Origin: Halotia branconii CENA392
GTDB taxonomy: Bacteria > Cyanobacteriota > Cyanobacteriia > Cyanobacteriales > Nostocaceae
DNA: 64,000 nucleotides
Assembly: GCF_029953635.1 (NCBI RefSeq)
Contig: NZ_CP124543.1
Location: 2,645,455-2,709,454, forward strand
Direction of reading: 5' to 3'
The position numbers and the translations under genes are program-made. Shown piece after piece: positions 27,745-36,593 of this stretch. How positions within the stretch are numbered: position 1 is the first letter of the stretch; every line of letters starts with the position of its first letter. The notes under the pieces were generated by a model. That model ran no database searches, was not told where the DNA came from, and saw only the letters and a list, made by a program, of their open reading frames with translations.

Positions 27745-29468
27745 AAACTAAAGCTACTTCTTAAAATACCAATAGTCACAGGGTCATTATCTGGTGTATG
27801 TCCTGGTTCTAAAATATGAATTATCCCTGGTGTAATACTGATATTATCTGTTAATTGAAAACGATAAAATGCTTCGATTTGTGTAGTTGTACCCGGTTGT
27901 CCTCCTGCGCGTCCTAAACCGGTATTGATAAAGTCCGGGACATTACTACCCACAGGTAAATTACTACTTGTGATTTTGGGTGGTTGTCCGATATAAATTC
28001 CCCCCAGATTGCCCTTAGCAAACAAGTCGGGAAAATTCAGAAACACCATATAATTTGTCGTTTCTACATTGCCCGATCGCCCAGGAATATATGATTTAGT
28101 ATAACCACCCCATGCACCTAAAGTAATATGGGGTGAAACTTGCCAATTGACAGTAGCACCAACAGCATTAGTTTGTAGAGGTTGTGATTTACCAGTACTA
28201 CTATCAACCACAGTTAAACATTCGTCGCCGACAAAGTTAAGTAAACAACTGTCAGAAGAATAATTATTGACATAATACAAACTCAAATCAACAGCATCAC
28301 TGGGCGTTAACAGCAATTGCACACCCGTCGTAGTATTGCCATCAAACAAACCACTGCGCTGACCAGGATTACCAGGATTATAACTAGTATAAATTGCCTG
28401 TAAACTAGCACGCTTGGCAAATTGCCAATCTACAGCAATCCCACCGTGTCCGTAACCTATATTTAAAATCGGGTTTCTTTGAGCAAAATAAGATAACGGC
28501 CCTGTAGCAGCGCTTTCGACTCGGTTTGGCCCCCGGAAAGCATACGGCATACTCACACCATCTGTTCCTACCATTACTGCTAAGTTATCAGTGACTAGCC
28601 AATGAAAATTCAGGTCACTGATAATCCAGTTATCGGTAGGAAATTCGTAGCCAAGTAAAACGTCATTTCGAGAAACGCGATCGCGTGTAACATTGTTATT
28701 GTCAAATCTAGGGCTAGTGCTACCTTTACCAACTAGCAAACCTGTAAACAAATAACTACGGGGACTAAATTGACTGGTTAAATACAGTTGGGTTAAGGAT
28801 ATGACATTAGCATTTGTACCCCCATCGTCTGTATCTTTAATGCCATCTCTAGGATTGACATCGCCACGATTGCCAGTTCGTTCTTGCACACCAACTATCA
28901 CTAGTCCGTTAAGTTTAGTTGTGGCTGAGAATTGATTGGCTGCAATTTCGGCAGTACGGGTTTCTAAACTATCGACTCGACCCCGCAAAGTCTTTAATTC
29001 AGCAGCAAACTCTGTTTGTAATCTTTGTAAAGTTGCTAAATCTGCACGGGTAACTAAATCACTTGTACCTGTAGCGATTAATTCATTGACTCGATCTAAA
29101 CAAGCATTGACACCTGCGGCAAATTCGTACCTAGTTAAAGAACGATTACCACGATATTTCTCGTCTGGATAACCTGCAATGCAGCCGTAGCGTTCTACCA
29201 AAGACTGGATTGCTTGAAATGCCCAGTCGGTGGGTTGTACATCTTTCAATTGTGAAACCGATGTGACTTGTGCCATCGGTTCAGTATTTTCTAATGAAAA
29301 CTGATCTGCATTAGCACTCTGATTAGCTTCAGTTTCTCTGTAATCCTGCGCTATCGCTTTTTGTGCTACTCCGTTGAATCCTGCAACTAGTAGCCATGCA
29401 AACATCCAGATTTTGCCACTATTACGCCTAGTCAGTTTAGTTTTCAACTTTTTACACTCTACTCCCAC
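27741..29468 (-). CDS. Second iron-uptake porin (SLH plus OprB-type barrel)
   Basis: The 575-residue protein has an N-terminal signal (hydrophobic about 20-38, cut near AIAQ), an SLH domain (about 73-135; LKDVQPTDWAFQAIQSLVER, GCIAGYPDEKYRGN), a coiled coil and a long beta-barrel ending ILRSSFSF. It is a paralogue of the porin at 24864-26474, sharing the SLH and coiled-coil regions closely and diverging in the barrel, so it probably passes a different solute range. The start is a GTG at 29468; no ATG exists before the signal region. It is divergent from the membrane protein gene at 29631. Confidence 0.9.
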   Translation of the reverse strand: MGVECKKLKTKLTRRNSGKIWMFAWLLVAGFNGVAQKAIAQDYRETEANQSANADQFSLENTEPMAQVTSVSQLKDVQPTDWAFQAIQSLVERYGCIAGYPDEKYRGNRSLTRYEFAAGVNACLDRVNELIATGTSDLVTRADLATLQRLQTEFAAELKTLRGRVDSLETRTAEIAANQFSATTKLNGLVIVGVQERTGNRGDVNPRDGIKDTDDGGTNANVISLTQLYLTSQFSPRSYLFTGLLVGKGSTSPRFDNNNVTRDRVSRNDVLLGYEFPTDNWIISDLNFHWLVTDNLAVMVGTDGVSMPYAFRGPNRVESAATGPLSYFAQRNPILNIGYGHGGIAVDWQFAKRASLQAIYTSYNPGNPGQRSGLFDGNTTTGVQLLLTPSDAVDLSLYYVNNYSSDSCLLNFVGDECLTVVDSSTGKSQPLQTNAVGATVNWQVSPHITLGAWGGYTKSYIPGRSGNVETTNYMVFLNFPDLFAKGNLGGIYIGQPPKITSSNLPVGSNVPDFINTGLGRAGGQPGTTTQIEAFYRFQLTDNISITPGIIHILEPGHTPDNDPVTIGILRSSFSF

Positions 29469-29630
29469 ACTTCAGCAAGAGTGTATTCAGAATTATTGAG
29501 TGATGACATGGGGAAATTTACCGAGTTTATACCAAACTAAACTGAAAAACTTCTAGGCAACATTTCAAAGCGCGAGTATAAAAGAAAAGCAATAAGCACA
29601 AATCTAGCTACTTAATTTACTGAGAATAAT

Positions 29631-31058
29631 ATGGCACATCGATCGCGCAAGCTGAAGGCAAAATCTTCTAAACCAAATCAGCCTCATGCAGATGCAACTC
29701 CAGACATTCCCCCAAAACCTCTAGAAAAGAAACAGCAAGGCAGTTGGTTGTCATCAACTTTAGCGATCGCAATTTTATCTAGTAGTGTTGGGTTAGTTAT
29801 AGCTTTTACCTGGATTAGTATTGTTCTCATCTGGAATCCCGAACAAGCAAGCTGGGTGAATAAATTTTTACCCGCTTGGGCAAAACTTCCTTTGAGTAGT
29901 AACGAACCTCCCCAAACTCTCCCTCAAATTCAAAGCCAGTTGAGTCAACAAAAACGCGTTGCTGGGGAAACCATACCTTTAAACGAGGGAGACAATTCGT
30001 TTTTATTGCCAGTTTTTCAGCAGATTCCTTATTGTCAGTCTGATTGTCAAGAAGTTGTGGAACTAAGGGTTTATCAGCTTTCACAAGATTTAGAGTTCCA
30101 ATCACAGCCAGAAAAATATTATCGTCTAGCGACTCAATTCCCGATAACTGGGTTAGAAGAATCTTTGGAGGATAGTACAGCAGAACGCCAAGATACCAAT
30201 ACTGTCCTACCTTTAAGTGAAGTGAAACGCTTTGAAAAGGATGCGCCATCACCAGGAGTTTGGTTTTATGTACGCGGTCAGCGTCAAGAAAAAACGAATG
30301 CCATCGCCTACGGTTACATTGTGTACTACAATCCAGCCCGCACTAACTTACAACAAATGTTGACTTGGAAAAGTCCCGGCGGACAATTACCCAAATGGCA
30401 AGAAGTAACTGGTGGTGGTGCAAAAGAATTAGTCATCGATCAAACCGTAGGTTTAGAACCACAGTTAAGCGTCTACCAAGTCAAATCTGTGAAGTTATAT
30501 CTCAACCCCATTCAATTAGAAGCAATTGACCTCAATCCCCCAGCATTGAAAGATTCTGCATTCCAAAATGCTTTATTAATTGCCCGTAGTGGATTGTGGA
30601 CACCAGCTTTTGAGTGGTTAAAATTTATTCAAAAACAACACAAAAAAACTTTACCAGCAACAGCAAAAGCCCAAATTGATTTGATTCGCTTACATTCTCA
30701 ACTGACTAAAACCCAAGCAGCAAAAATTTGGGCAAGTCCTAGTCAACAGGTACTAGCAGAGTTAATTGATGGTCGCTGGGGAAAAGCTTTAAAAGTATTT
30801 GAAGCATCACCGCAGAATGTACAGGAAGTTGCCATTTTACTCAAAGCAGATCAAGGTCGGTTATGGAATCGCACGGTTGCAGCCTTGCAGGTTAACCCAG
30901 ATAGACCAGAAGTAATTGCTTGGGGGGCATTAATTTTAGCAGTTCAGCAAGGGGAAGAACGTGCTAACTCCTGGTTAAAAACACAACCAAAAATTAGCAC
31001 AGCTACCCTTACTTATATTCAAGGTTTGTTAAAACGACTGAATGCAGATGCTGTATAA
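29631..31058 (+). CDS. Conserved single-pass membrane protein of unknown function
   Basis: The 475-residue protein has a basic, disordered N-terminus (residues 1-40), one membrane helix (about 45-68) and a large extracytoplasmic region: a beta-rich middle (about 120-300, with a CQSDC motif near 135 that could form a disulphide) and a helical C-terminal third that resembles TPR-like helical pairs (about 310-470). I do not recognise a family name. It ends 13 bases before the convergent DUF1995 gene. Role unknown; an envelope assembly or scaffolding function would fit the layout, as inference. Confidence 0.75.
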   Translation: MAHRSRKLKAKSSKPNQPHADATPDIPPKPLEKKQQGSWLSSTLAIAILSSSVGLVIAFTWISIVLIWNPEQASWVNKFLPAWAKLPLSSNEPPQTLPQIQSQLSQQKRVAGETIPLNEGDNSFLLPVFQQIPYCQSDCQEVVELRVYQLSQDLEFQSQPEKYYRLATQFPITGLEESLEDSTAERQDTNTVLPLSEVKRFEKDAPSPGVWFYVRGQRQEKTNAIAYGYIVYYNPARTNLQQMLTWKSPGGQLPKWQEVTGGGAKELVIDQTVGLEPQLSVYQVKSVKLYLNPIQLEAIDLNPPALKDSAFQNALLIARSGLWTPAFEWLKFIQKQHKKTLPATAKAQIDLIRLHSQLTKTQAAKIWASPSQQVLAELIDGRWGKALKVFEASPQNVQEVAILLKADQGRLWNRTVAALQVNPDRPEVIAWGALILAVQQGEERANSWLKTQPKISTATLTYIQGLLKRLNADAV

Positions 31059-31071
31059 ACTTGACTTTCTC

Positions 31072-31806
31072 CTAACTACTTAATGCTTTGAAAAACCGTT
31101 GCAAACTTTTAAATATGTTGGGCTTTTTGGCAGGTGTAGCATCTGTTGTTGTTTGGGCTTGTCCCTTAGAGAGAATCAAATCCAACTCATCGCCGGATGG
31201 TTTTTGAGGTAATTCGGCAATTTTTTGATAGTTACCGTTAGTTTCTGTCCATATTTCCCACTGTCTGGGGTAGCAGCGTAGTATGGCTGTTTGATCATCT
31301 ACAGGACGCAGATAATAGCAGGATTCAATCGTACTAATGAAACGCTGGCGGGTTTGCCTAGCTGTATAACCAATACCGACAATTCCAGCATCTTCAAGAC
31401 GGGGATTTAACATTACCAAAGGGCGATCGCCTATGGCTTCACATAGCTTTTCAATCTGAGGAACTTCTACGGAAGTGGGGTTAATGAATAAAAAAATTTC
31501 GTCTTCTGGCTGAATTTTAGACTGTAAAGAAGCAGCTCTACTTGTACCAATATCCAAAATTTTAAATGGCGCATCTGCCCAATCGCGCCGGGCTAAGGCA
31601 GCACTACCAGCATCAGCAAAGAAAACTTTCAGGCGAGACTCGTATTCTGCGAACAGTGGTAGAAAATCTTCTGCTACTACCAAGGGTTTAAGTTCAGGGA
31701 ATACGTACTCAACTTGTAAGCGAGTATAGCCATCTGCAAGGGCAGCTTGGGTGGCTAACCGTGACTGGGCGATCGCATCTTCAAGACTGTTGGGAAGTTC
31801 ACTCAT
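31072..31806 (-). CDS. DUF1995 family protein (LPA3-like)
   Basis: The 244-residue soluble protein has DUF1995 features: LPNSLEDAIAQSRLAT at the start, an acidic RLQVEYVFPELKPL segment, a Rossmann-like centre (IFLFINPT, PLVMLNPRLED) and CYYLRPVDDQTAILRCYP. Homologues occur in cyanobacteria and plastids, where LPA3 aids photosystem II assembly; a related role here is inference. The C-terminal 30 residues are basic and probably flexible. It converges on the membrane protein gene. The minus-strand hairpin array ends about 240 bases upstream of its start. Confidence 0.85.
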   Translation of the reverse strand: MSELPNSLEDAIAQSRLATQAALADGYTRLQVEYVFPELKPLVVAEDFLPLFAEYESRLKVFFADAGSAALARRDWADAPFKILDIGTSRAASLQSKIQPEDEIFLFINPTSVEVPQIEKLCEAIGDRPLVMLNPRLEDAGIVGIGYTARQTRQRFISTIESCYYLRPVDDQTAILRCYPRQWEIWTETNGNYQKIAELPQKPSGDELDLILSKGQAQTTTDATPAKKPNIFKSLQRFFKALSS

Positions 31807-32027
31807 AGTCTGTATGTAGCTTTAGCATCTATAATCCTATTGTTTCAGCAATGAGTATTCCAAATTCATAGAGTGCGATCGCGAATTTACGCTAAAACAA
31901 AAGTTACTTGCAAAACACATAGTTTCATTGATTCTCACCTACTTACTTAACCAAACCCATTATTTATTACCTTTGTGATCTGCAAATGACCGTATTTATT
32001 GCATCCAATTGTTAGTTTATTCTTTTT

Positions 32028-32049
32028 TATAGGTAGAGTAATACCTATA
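32028..32049. repeat. Hairpin TATAGGTA-N6-TACCTATA
   Basis: A perfect 8-bp inverted repeat immediately 3' (minus strand) of the last terminator of the array. Neither side has a T-run in the right place for termination, so it is structural or an operator. Confidence 0.5.
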
Positions 32050-32050
32050 A

Positions 32051-32078
32051 GAAAAAGGTTTGGTTAACGACCAAACCT
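32051..32078 (-). terminator. Array terminator 1
   Basis: Perfect 9-bp stem AGGTTTGGT / ACCAAACCT with a 5-base loop; the minus strand continues with TTTTT. The short ORF MNYEKSKSTLM (32105-32140) lies upstream, preceded by AAGGAAG. Confidence 0.8.
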
Positions 32079-32104
32079 AGATAATTGCTGTGCTTAACAA
32101 CGTA

Positions 32105-32140
32105 CTACATTAATGTAGACTTACTTTTTTCATAGTTCAT
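32105..32140 (-). CDS. Possible 11-residue leader peptide of array unit 1
   Basis: ATG at 32140 to TAG encodes MNYEKSKSTLM. AAGGAAG abuts the ATG, which is closer than an ideal ribosome binding site. Supported mainly by the same arrangement in the sister units. Confidence 0.25.
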   Translation of the reverse strand: MNYEKSKSTLM

Positions 32141-32221
32141 CTTCCTTTGGTATATATATAAATATTTTGAATAATTATAAAATTTACTTAATTGAAAAAT
32201 TGGTTCTCTACTAAAAATACT

Positions 32222-32328
32222 TATAAGACTCCTATTTGATTTTTGAACACGATTCAGTACATATCTATCCCTTCTTAACTGTTCCCTACCTACACAAATA
32301 AATTTGGGAATCAAACCGGACTACTATA
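32222..32328. mobile_element. MITE-like element, family 2 (copy B)
   Basis: 107 bases bounded by TATAAGACTCCTATTTGATT and AATCAAACCGG-ACTACTATA. It is nearly identical to copy C at 37200-37307 through the whole interior (for example CACGATTCAGTACATATC), showing recent duplication. It lies inside the minus-strand array. Confidence 0.8.
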
Positions 32329-32339
32329 GTATTTACCAT

Positions 32340-32520
32340 ATATTTTTTGATCTAAAAAACTATTATCTGTTTGTCTCTCTATTCGGCATATACAAATATA
32401 TTCAATTTTGCTATTAGGTGTTCTCGTAAGAGTAGCTGCTAATACGTCTATGCAATCTTTGCAGTAGCTTACGGCAAAGCGCTTTGCGTCTAGCTTCATC
32501 ACTCGTCTAATCTAATTTAG
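32340..32520. repeat. Repeat-derived segment with GCAAAGC|GCTTTGC palindrome
   Basis: A 14-base perfect palindrome at 32474-32487 within a stretch containing AGCTTACGGCAAAGCGC, a wording typical of dispersed cyanobacterial repeats. A minus-strand frame of 63 codons crosses it but looks non-functional. Confidence 0.45.
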
Positions 32521-32590
32521 TGCATTTTCATACAAAATTGGCATCAGACTTCACTATAGTCTATGTTTCATCAATACTAGTGCTTTTAAA

Positions 32591-32618
32591 AAAGAAGACC
32601 CTGGCTTTTTACCAGGGT
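32591..32618 (-). terminator. Array terminator 2
   Basis: Perfect 7-bp stem ACCCTGG / CCAGGGT with a 7-base loop; the minus strand continues with a TCTTCTTTTTT tract. The upstream box is GGGGAG (32675-32680), followed by ATA rather than ATG. Confidence 0.75.
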
Positions 32619-32805
32619 ACATACACGTTTTTCAGGCATTAACAAATTGAATTATAATTACACCTAAGATATATCTCCCCTACCTACCGAAGGATAAAAT
32701 ACAAAATAATTCATAGTGTGTGTAGCAATTTTCACATATGGGAATAAATATATTTTTAAGGCTCTAAATCACGCTGTTGTTAATATCATTAAATTATTTT
32801 TTTAA

Positions 32806-32834
32806 TGAAAGAGGCTTGGATTTTCACCAAGCCT
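32806..32834 (-). terminator. Array terminator 3
   Basis: Perfect 8-bp stem AGGCTTGG / CCAAGCCT with a 7-base loop; minus strand continues CTTTCATTAAAAAAA, a weaker U-tract. The short ORF MNERNSWD (32868-32894) lies 60 bases upstream. Confidence 0.7.
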
Positions 32835-33102
32835 ATATATACCAAGAGTTTACCATTTATAAAAAATTTAATCCCAACTATTTCTTTCATTCATCTATCG
32901 GGAGTATTATTCACACATTTTTAAAACCTGATACAGAGCTACTTAGATTATTTCATAAATAATATTTAGCTATTATAAAATATTCAATATTCAATACTTC
33001 TCAGATTAAATTATATTAACTTTAATGATGAACTATATAATAGCATTTTGTTATTTTTTATTTTGATACTTATGAAAAGAATTTTCCATAAAATATTACA
33101 GT

Positions 33103-33133
33103 CTAAAAAAGACTTGGTTTGCCACCAAGTCTT
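33103..33133 (-). terminator. Array terminator 4
   Basis: Perfect 9-bp stem AAGACTTGG / CCAAGTCTT with a 7-base loop; minus strand continues with TTTTTTAG. Upstream short ORF MKNLT (33171-33188) has GGAGG just before its ATG, and both are paired in the hairpin 33187-33204. Confidence 0.8.
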
Positions 33134-33186
33134 AAGTAGAAGTAGAATCTATCAAAACAATTTAGCGATTTTAAGTTAAGTTTTTC

Positions 33187-33204
33187 ATCCTCCTATTGGA
33201 GGAT
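33187..33204 (-). promoter_or_regulatory. Hairpin that pairs the ribosome binding site of array unit 4
   Basis: ATCCTCC and GGAGGAT flank a 4-base loop, so on the minus-strand RNA the GGAGG and the first bases of the following ATG would be base-paired. This suggests translational control of the MKNLT leader, or that the box has a non-ribosomal role. Confidence 0.5.
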
Positions 33205-33242
33205 ACAAAAGATATGTAATGGAATACTACTTAGTTAGACAT

Positions 33243-33270
33243 GAAAAAGGTTTAGCGGAATGCTAAACCT
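33243..33270 (-). terminator. Array terminator 5 (5'-most unit on the minus strand)
   Basis: Perfect 9-bp stem AGGTTTAGC / GCTAAACCT with a 5-base loop; the minus strand continues with TTTTTCATG. AGGAAG precedes an ATG-ACT-TAA mini-ORF at 33324-33332, 62 bases upstream of the stem. Confidence 0.8.
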
Positions 33271-33575
33271 CCATAGAAAGCAGTTATTCGACACACCAGA
33301 ATTAATTTAGTTCTACTTTTAACTTAAGTCATCTTCCTAGAGAACGTGTCCAACTAGTCTGTAATATGATAAGGCATAAATTTAATAAATTATATAGATA
33401 TTTCAAATTCAATTATAATAAAATTTTCAATATATTATACTCAAAAATTCTGTTTTGGTAGGCAAATTGGCTATTTTTTTTGCTAACTGCAACTATCTCT
33501 AGGATTCCTATTTTACTTTTGAGTAAGATTGTAGAAAAACATTGATGTTACTAAAGTAACAGTCTAATTAAAAAT

Positions 33576-33980
33576 TTAAAATTCCTCCAAACCCAGTCTG
33601 ACAAAGCGTTCAATGATCAGATCGGTTTCTATAATCAACTTCTCCTGAGAATGAGGTTCAAGTGGCTGAATTGGCTGTTGGACTTTAGTAACAGGAATTG
33701 AAGAAAAAGAAGGTGAGTGCGATGCCTTATCTTTCAAAGATGCTACTGCGAACGACGAACGCGCTAATGATGAGGATTGAAATTTGGGCTTTAGTTGTGT
33801 AACTTGTGCAAATGCATCAAGTCCGAACACCGTCCCAGCAACTGCATACATAGTGGGTTTAGCAAAGTATTGAGCGCCTAAATATCCCAGCGCTATTGCT
33901 GATGTTACTGCGGTGATGCTTGCAAGAATAATTTGCTGTTGTTTCAATTGCTTATCCTTAATTCTGATAATTATTGGCAA
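33576..33980 (-). CDS. Small membrane protein of unknown function
   Basis: The 134-residue protein has two short hydrophobic stretches (about 17-37 and 44-60) and a polar, Ser/Pro/Gln-rich C-terminal half ending in an amphipathic ETDLIIERFVRLGLEEF helix. No family is recognised. The start is a TTG at 33980, as no upstream ATG is in frame and the next ATG is internal (residue 44), so the true start is uncertain. It lies upstream (minus strand) of the hairpin array and could read into it. Confidence 0.5.
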   Translation of the reverse strand: MPIIIRIKDKQLKQQQIILASITAVTSAIALGYLGAQYFAKPTMYAVAGTVFGLDAFAQVTQLKPKFQSSSLARSSFAVASLKDKASHSPSFSSIPVTKVQQPIQPLEPHSQEKLIIETDLIIERFVRLGLEEF

Positions 33981-34139
33981 CTAAGTGTATATTTATTTAC
34001 GGATAAACTTTTTGGATTACTGTCTTGGTTGTAAATAATATTCCTAATCGAGTAGTCCAAGCTTATAAGATAGCAACTTGCTACTGTTAAATATACCGCG
34101 CATCATAACCTACAAAAATTGTACTGGTTATATTAAGTC

Positions 34140-34265
34140 AGGACTTACGCAAGCCCAAGTTGTCATTGCGACCGAAACGAAGTATAGGGAAGCAATCGCA
34201 GGATTTTTGCGATTACGTCGCTATCGCTCGTAATGACGAAATTGCGTTAGTTTTGCGTAAGTCCT
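34140..34265. mobile_element. MITE-like element, family 1 (copy 3)
   Basis: 126 bases bounded by AGGACTTACGCAA and TTGCGTAAGTCCT, about 80 percent alike to copy 2 inside by eye (GTCATTGCGACCG, CTATCGCTCGTAATGACG). TAAGT (34134-34138 and 34267-34271) flanks it, again with one unpaired base in between, giving a second clean 5-base target duplication. A half copy (AGGACTGACGCAAAA) follows at 34281. Confidence 0.85.
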
Positions 34266-34323
34266 ATAAGTAAGTAAATTAGGACTGACGCAAAATTAAG
34301 GAAAAACGTAGACCGAAGGGCTG

Positions 34324-34455
34324 GCCGCAGGCAACCACAAAGAACACATAGACGCTTTTATGAAAAAAAGTTTGAATTTAGCAAAGAAAGCCGCAGGCAA
34401 CCACAAAGAACACATAGACGCTTTTATGAAAAAAAGTTTGAATTTAGCAAAGAAA
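34324..34455. repeat. Exact 66-base tandem duplication
   Basis: Two identical 66-base units (34324-34389 and 34390-34455), each starting GCCGCAGGCAACCACAAAG and ending GCAAAGAAA, lie 85 bases upstream of the antiporter gene. Exact identity implies a recent duplication. Confidence 0.95.
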
Positions 34456-34539
34456 AAGGATGTGATACTGTACCCTTTAGAGGTAATATTTACTATTCTT
34501 TACAAAAGATTTTGAAATATATCGCTCAAAATCTACAAC

Positions 34540-36459
34540 ATGGAAGCATCTTTTGAAATCACCCTACAGATGGTGATCGCTGTTTTTGCAGGTATTAGCG
34601 CCCAAGTACTAGCGGCGTATTTTCGTGTACCTAGCATTGTCTTGTTATTGTTAGTCGGCATTTTGCTTGGTTCTGATGGTATTGGGTTGCTGCACCCCAA
34701 TTTGCTAGGTATGGGACTGGAAGTGATTGTTGCTTTAGCGACGGCAATCATTTTATTTGAGGGCGGACTTAATTTAGATCTGCGAGAGTTGGGTAGAGTT
34801 TCAGTTAGTCTGCAATTGCTTGTAACTCTAGGAACGCTAATTACACTGCTTGGCGGTAGTATGGCTGCTCACTGGCTAGGAGAATTTCCGTGGAACATAG
34901 CTTTCCTTTACGCTTCTATAGTTGTGGTGACAGGGCCAACTGTTGTTAGTCCTTTACTCAAACAAATCAATGTAGATCGACAAGTAGCAACTCTTTTGGA
35001 AGGCGAAGGAGTTTTAATCGACCCTGTAGGAGCTATTCTGGCATTTGTTGTGCTTGACACGATCGTAAATGGTGATGCTGACCCCATCAATGCCATCATT
35101 GGTCTAATTATGCGTTTGGGTATTGGCTCGGCTATTGGCGGTGTCGGCGGCTACTTGATGAGCTTGATTTTTAAACGAGCTAATTTTTTGTCATTCGAGC
35201 TAAAAAACTTGGTGGTTTTAGCGATACTTTGGGGTCTGTTTTCTTTGGCGCAGACTATCCGCAGTGAATCGGGTGTCATGACAACAGTAGTTGCAGGAGC
35301 AGTGTTTGCCAATTCTTCGGTTCCAGAAGAACGCCTATTGCGTAGTTTTAAAGGTCAGCTGACAATTCTCAGCGTTTCTGTTCTATTTATTCTGCTAGCA
35401 GCTGATTTATCGATCGCTAGTGTGTTTGCTTTGGGTTGGGGTAGTTTATTTACTGTTTTGGCATTGATGTTTGTCGTTCGCCCGATCAACATCCTTTTGT
35501 GTACTTGGAATAGTGACCTGAACTGGCGACAAAAATTGTTTTTGAGCTGGATTGCCCCTAGGGGAATTGTTTCGGCTTCTGTTGCTTCTTTGTTCGCAAT
35601 TTTGCTGACTCAGCGTGGTATTAATGGTGGTGATGCCATTAAAGCTTTAGTTTTTCTCACAATTATTCTGACAGTTGTCTGTCAAGGGCTAACCGCTGGC
35701 TGGGTTGCTAACTGGCTGCGAATCACTTCTAAGGAAGCAACTGGAGCAGTAATTGTGGGTTGTAATCCCTTAAGTCTTTTGATTGCCCGCTTTTTTCAAG
35801 AACGAGAAGAAACAATAGTGATAATTGATACTGACCCGGAACGGTGTGAACAAGCAGAAGCTCAAAATCTCCGGGTCATTGCCAGCAGTGCGCTAGATGT
35901 TACGGTTTTGGAAGAAGCGGGATTAGATTCTATTGGCACTTTTTTAGCTATGACCAATAATGGCGAGGTGAATTTTGTCTTGGCTCAACGAGCTGCTGAG
36001 GAGTTCAGTCCACCGCGCGTTTTGGCAGTTTTCCCGCGTGATCCACAAGCGAATCCGAACTCAAACAATAAGGTTCACCAAGCTTTTGCAACAGATGTAA
36101 CAATTAAGACTTGGAATGAATATCTGAATGATGGGCGAGTGAAGTTAGGAACAACGACGTTGAGTGAACCAGAACTTTCTCAACAACAGGGTCGGATTCA
36201 AGAAAAAATTCAGGCTGGAGAGTTGATACCTTTGCTGGTAGAACGAAAAGAACGCCTCCAGGTAATACCAGTCAACCAAAAGTGGGAAGCAGGCGATCGC
36301 ATTATCTACTTATTGCATGATCCCAGGCCTAATCTATTAAAACGTCTATCTGGTGGCAACCAATCTACTCGTTTAGCTCTAGAAAAGTTACCAGAGGTTG
36401 AAGAAGTACCGCTAGATAAATTATCTGAACTTTTTACCAGCGATACTCCTGGTAGTTGA
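34540..36459 (+). CDS. Cation:proton antiporter (CPA1-type) with C-terminal TrkA-N domain
   Basis: The 639-residue protein has about 12 membrane segments in the first 400 residues with antiporter motifs (FEGGLNLDLREL, VTGPTVVSPLL, EGEGVLIDPVGAILAF). Residues about 405-520 form a cytoplasmic Rossmann TrkA-N domain (VIVGCNPLSLLIARFF, VIIDTDPERCEQA), and a TrkA-C-like tail follows (VIPVNQKWEAGDRIIYLL). It should exchange Na+ or K+ for H+ across the plasma membrane, with nucleotide control through the TrkA part. The glycine-rich nucleotide loop reads GCNPLS rather than GxGxxG, so binding may be altered. It is a stand-alone gene. Confidence 0.92.
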   Translation: MEASFEITLQMVIAVFAGISAQVLAAYFRVPSIVLLLLVGILLGSDGIGLLHPNLLGMGLEVIVALATAIILFEGGLNLDLRELGRVSVSLQLLVTLGTLITLLGGSMAAHWLGEFPWNIAFLYASIVVVTGPTVVSPLLKQINVDRQVATLLEGEGVLIDPVGAILAFVVLDTIVNGDADPINAIIGLIMRLGIGSAIGGVGGYLMSLIFKRANFLSFELKNLVVLAILWGLFSLAQTIRSESGVMTTVVAGAVFANSSVPEERLLRSFKGQLTILSVSVLFILLAADLSIASVFALGWGSLFTVLALMFVVRPINILLCTWNSDLNWRQKLFLSWIAPRGIVSASVASLFAILLTQRGINGGDAIKALVFLTIILTVVCQGLTAGWVANWLRITSKEATGAVIVGCNPLSLLIARFFQEREETIVIIDTDPERCEQAEAQNLRVIASSALDVTVLEEAGLDSIGTFLAMTNNGEVNFVLAQRAAEEFSPPRVLAVFPRDPQANPNSNNKVHQAFATDVTIKTWNEYLNDGRVKLGTTTLSEPELSQQQGRIQEKIQAGELIPLLVERKERLQVIPVNQKWEAGDRIIYLLHDPRPNLLKRLSGGNQSTRLALEKLPEVEEVPLDKLSELFTSDTPGS

Positions 36460-36593
36460 ACTAGTACAGCACAGCGCAAATAAACAGACCATTAAAAATC
36501 GATATAAGCCTATAAAATAACGTGAGTTCGACGGTTGAAAAAACCCCGCTTTCATTTCTCTTTCCCCGCCTTGTACCAAGTGGCGTGATTTTT

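Larger units (their letters stand above)
32051..33345 (-). ncRNA. Candidate tandem array of five small transcription units
   Basis: Reading the minus strand, five diverged units follow one another. Each has a purine-rich AGGAG-like box, a very short ORF in four of them (MT, MKNLT, MNERNSWD, MNYEKSKSTLM), 55-62 bases of AT-rich sequence, then a perfect hairpin and a U-tract. Stem sequences differ between units but stay paired, and the box-to-hairpin distance is constant, which argues for selection at the RNA level. They could be small RNAs or leader-peptide transcripts. The family 2 MITE copy B and a repeat-derived segment (32340-32520) separate unit 1 from unit 2. Confidence 0.45.

Noticed and set aside
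32311..32502. 63-codon minus-strand frame
   Set aside because: It is made of MITE copy B and a palindromic repeat segment; no coding signal beyond openness.
32051..33270. CRISPR-like array suggested by repeated hairpins in a gene-free region
   Set aside because: Hairpin sequences differ, spacing is irregular (roughly 140-540 bases) and no cas genes are present; units look like terminators, not CRISPR repeats.
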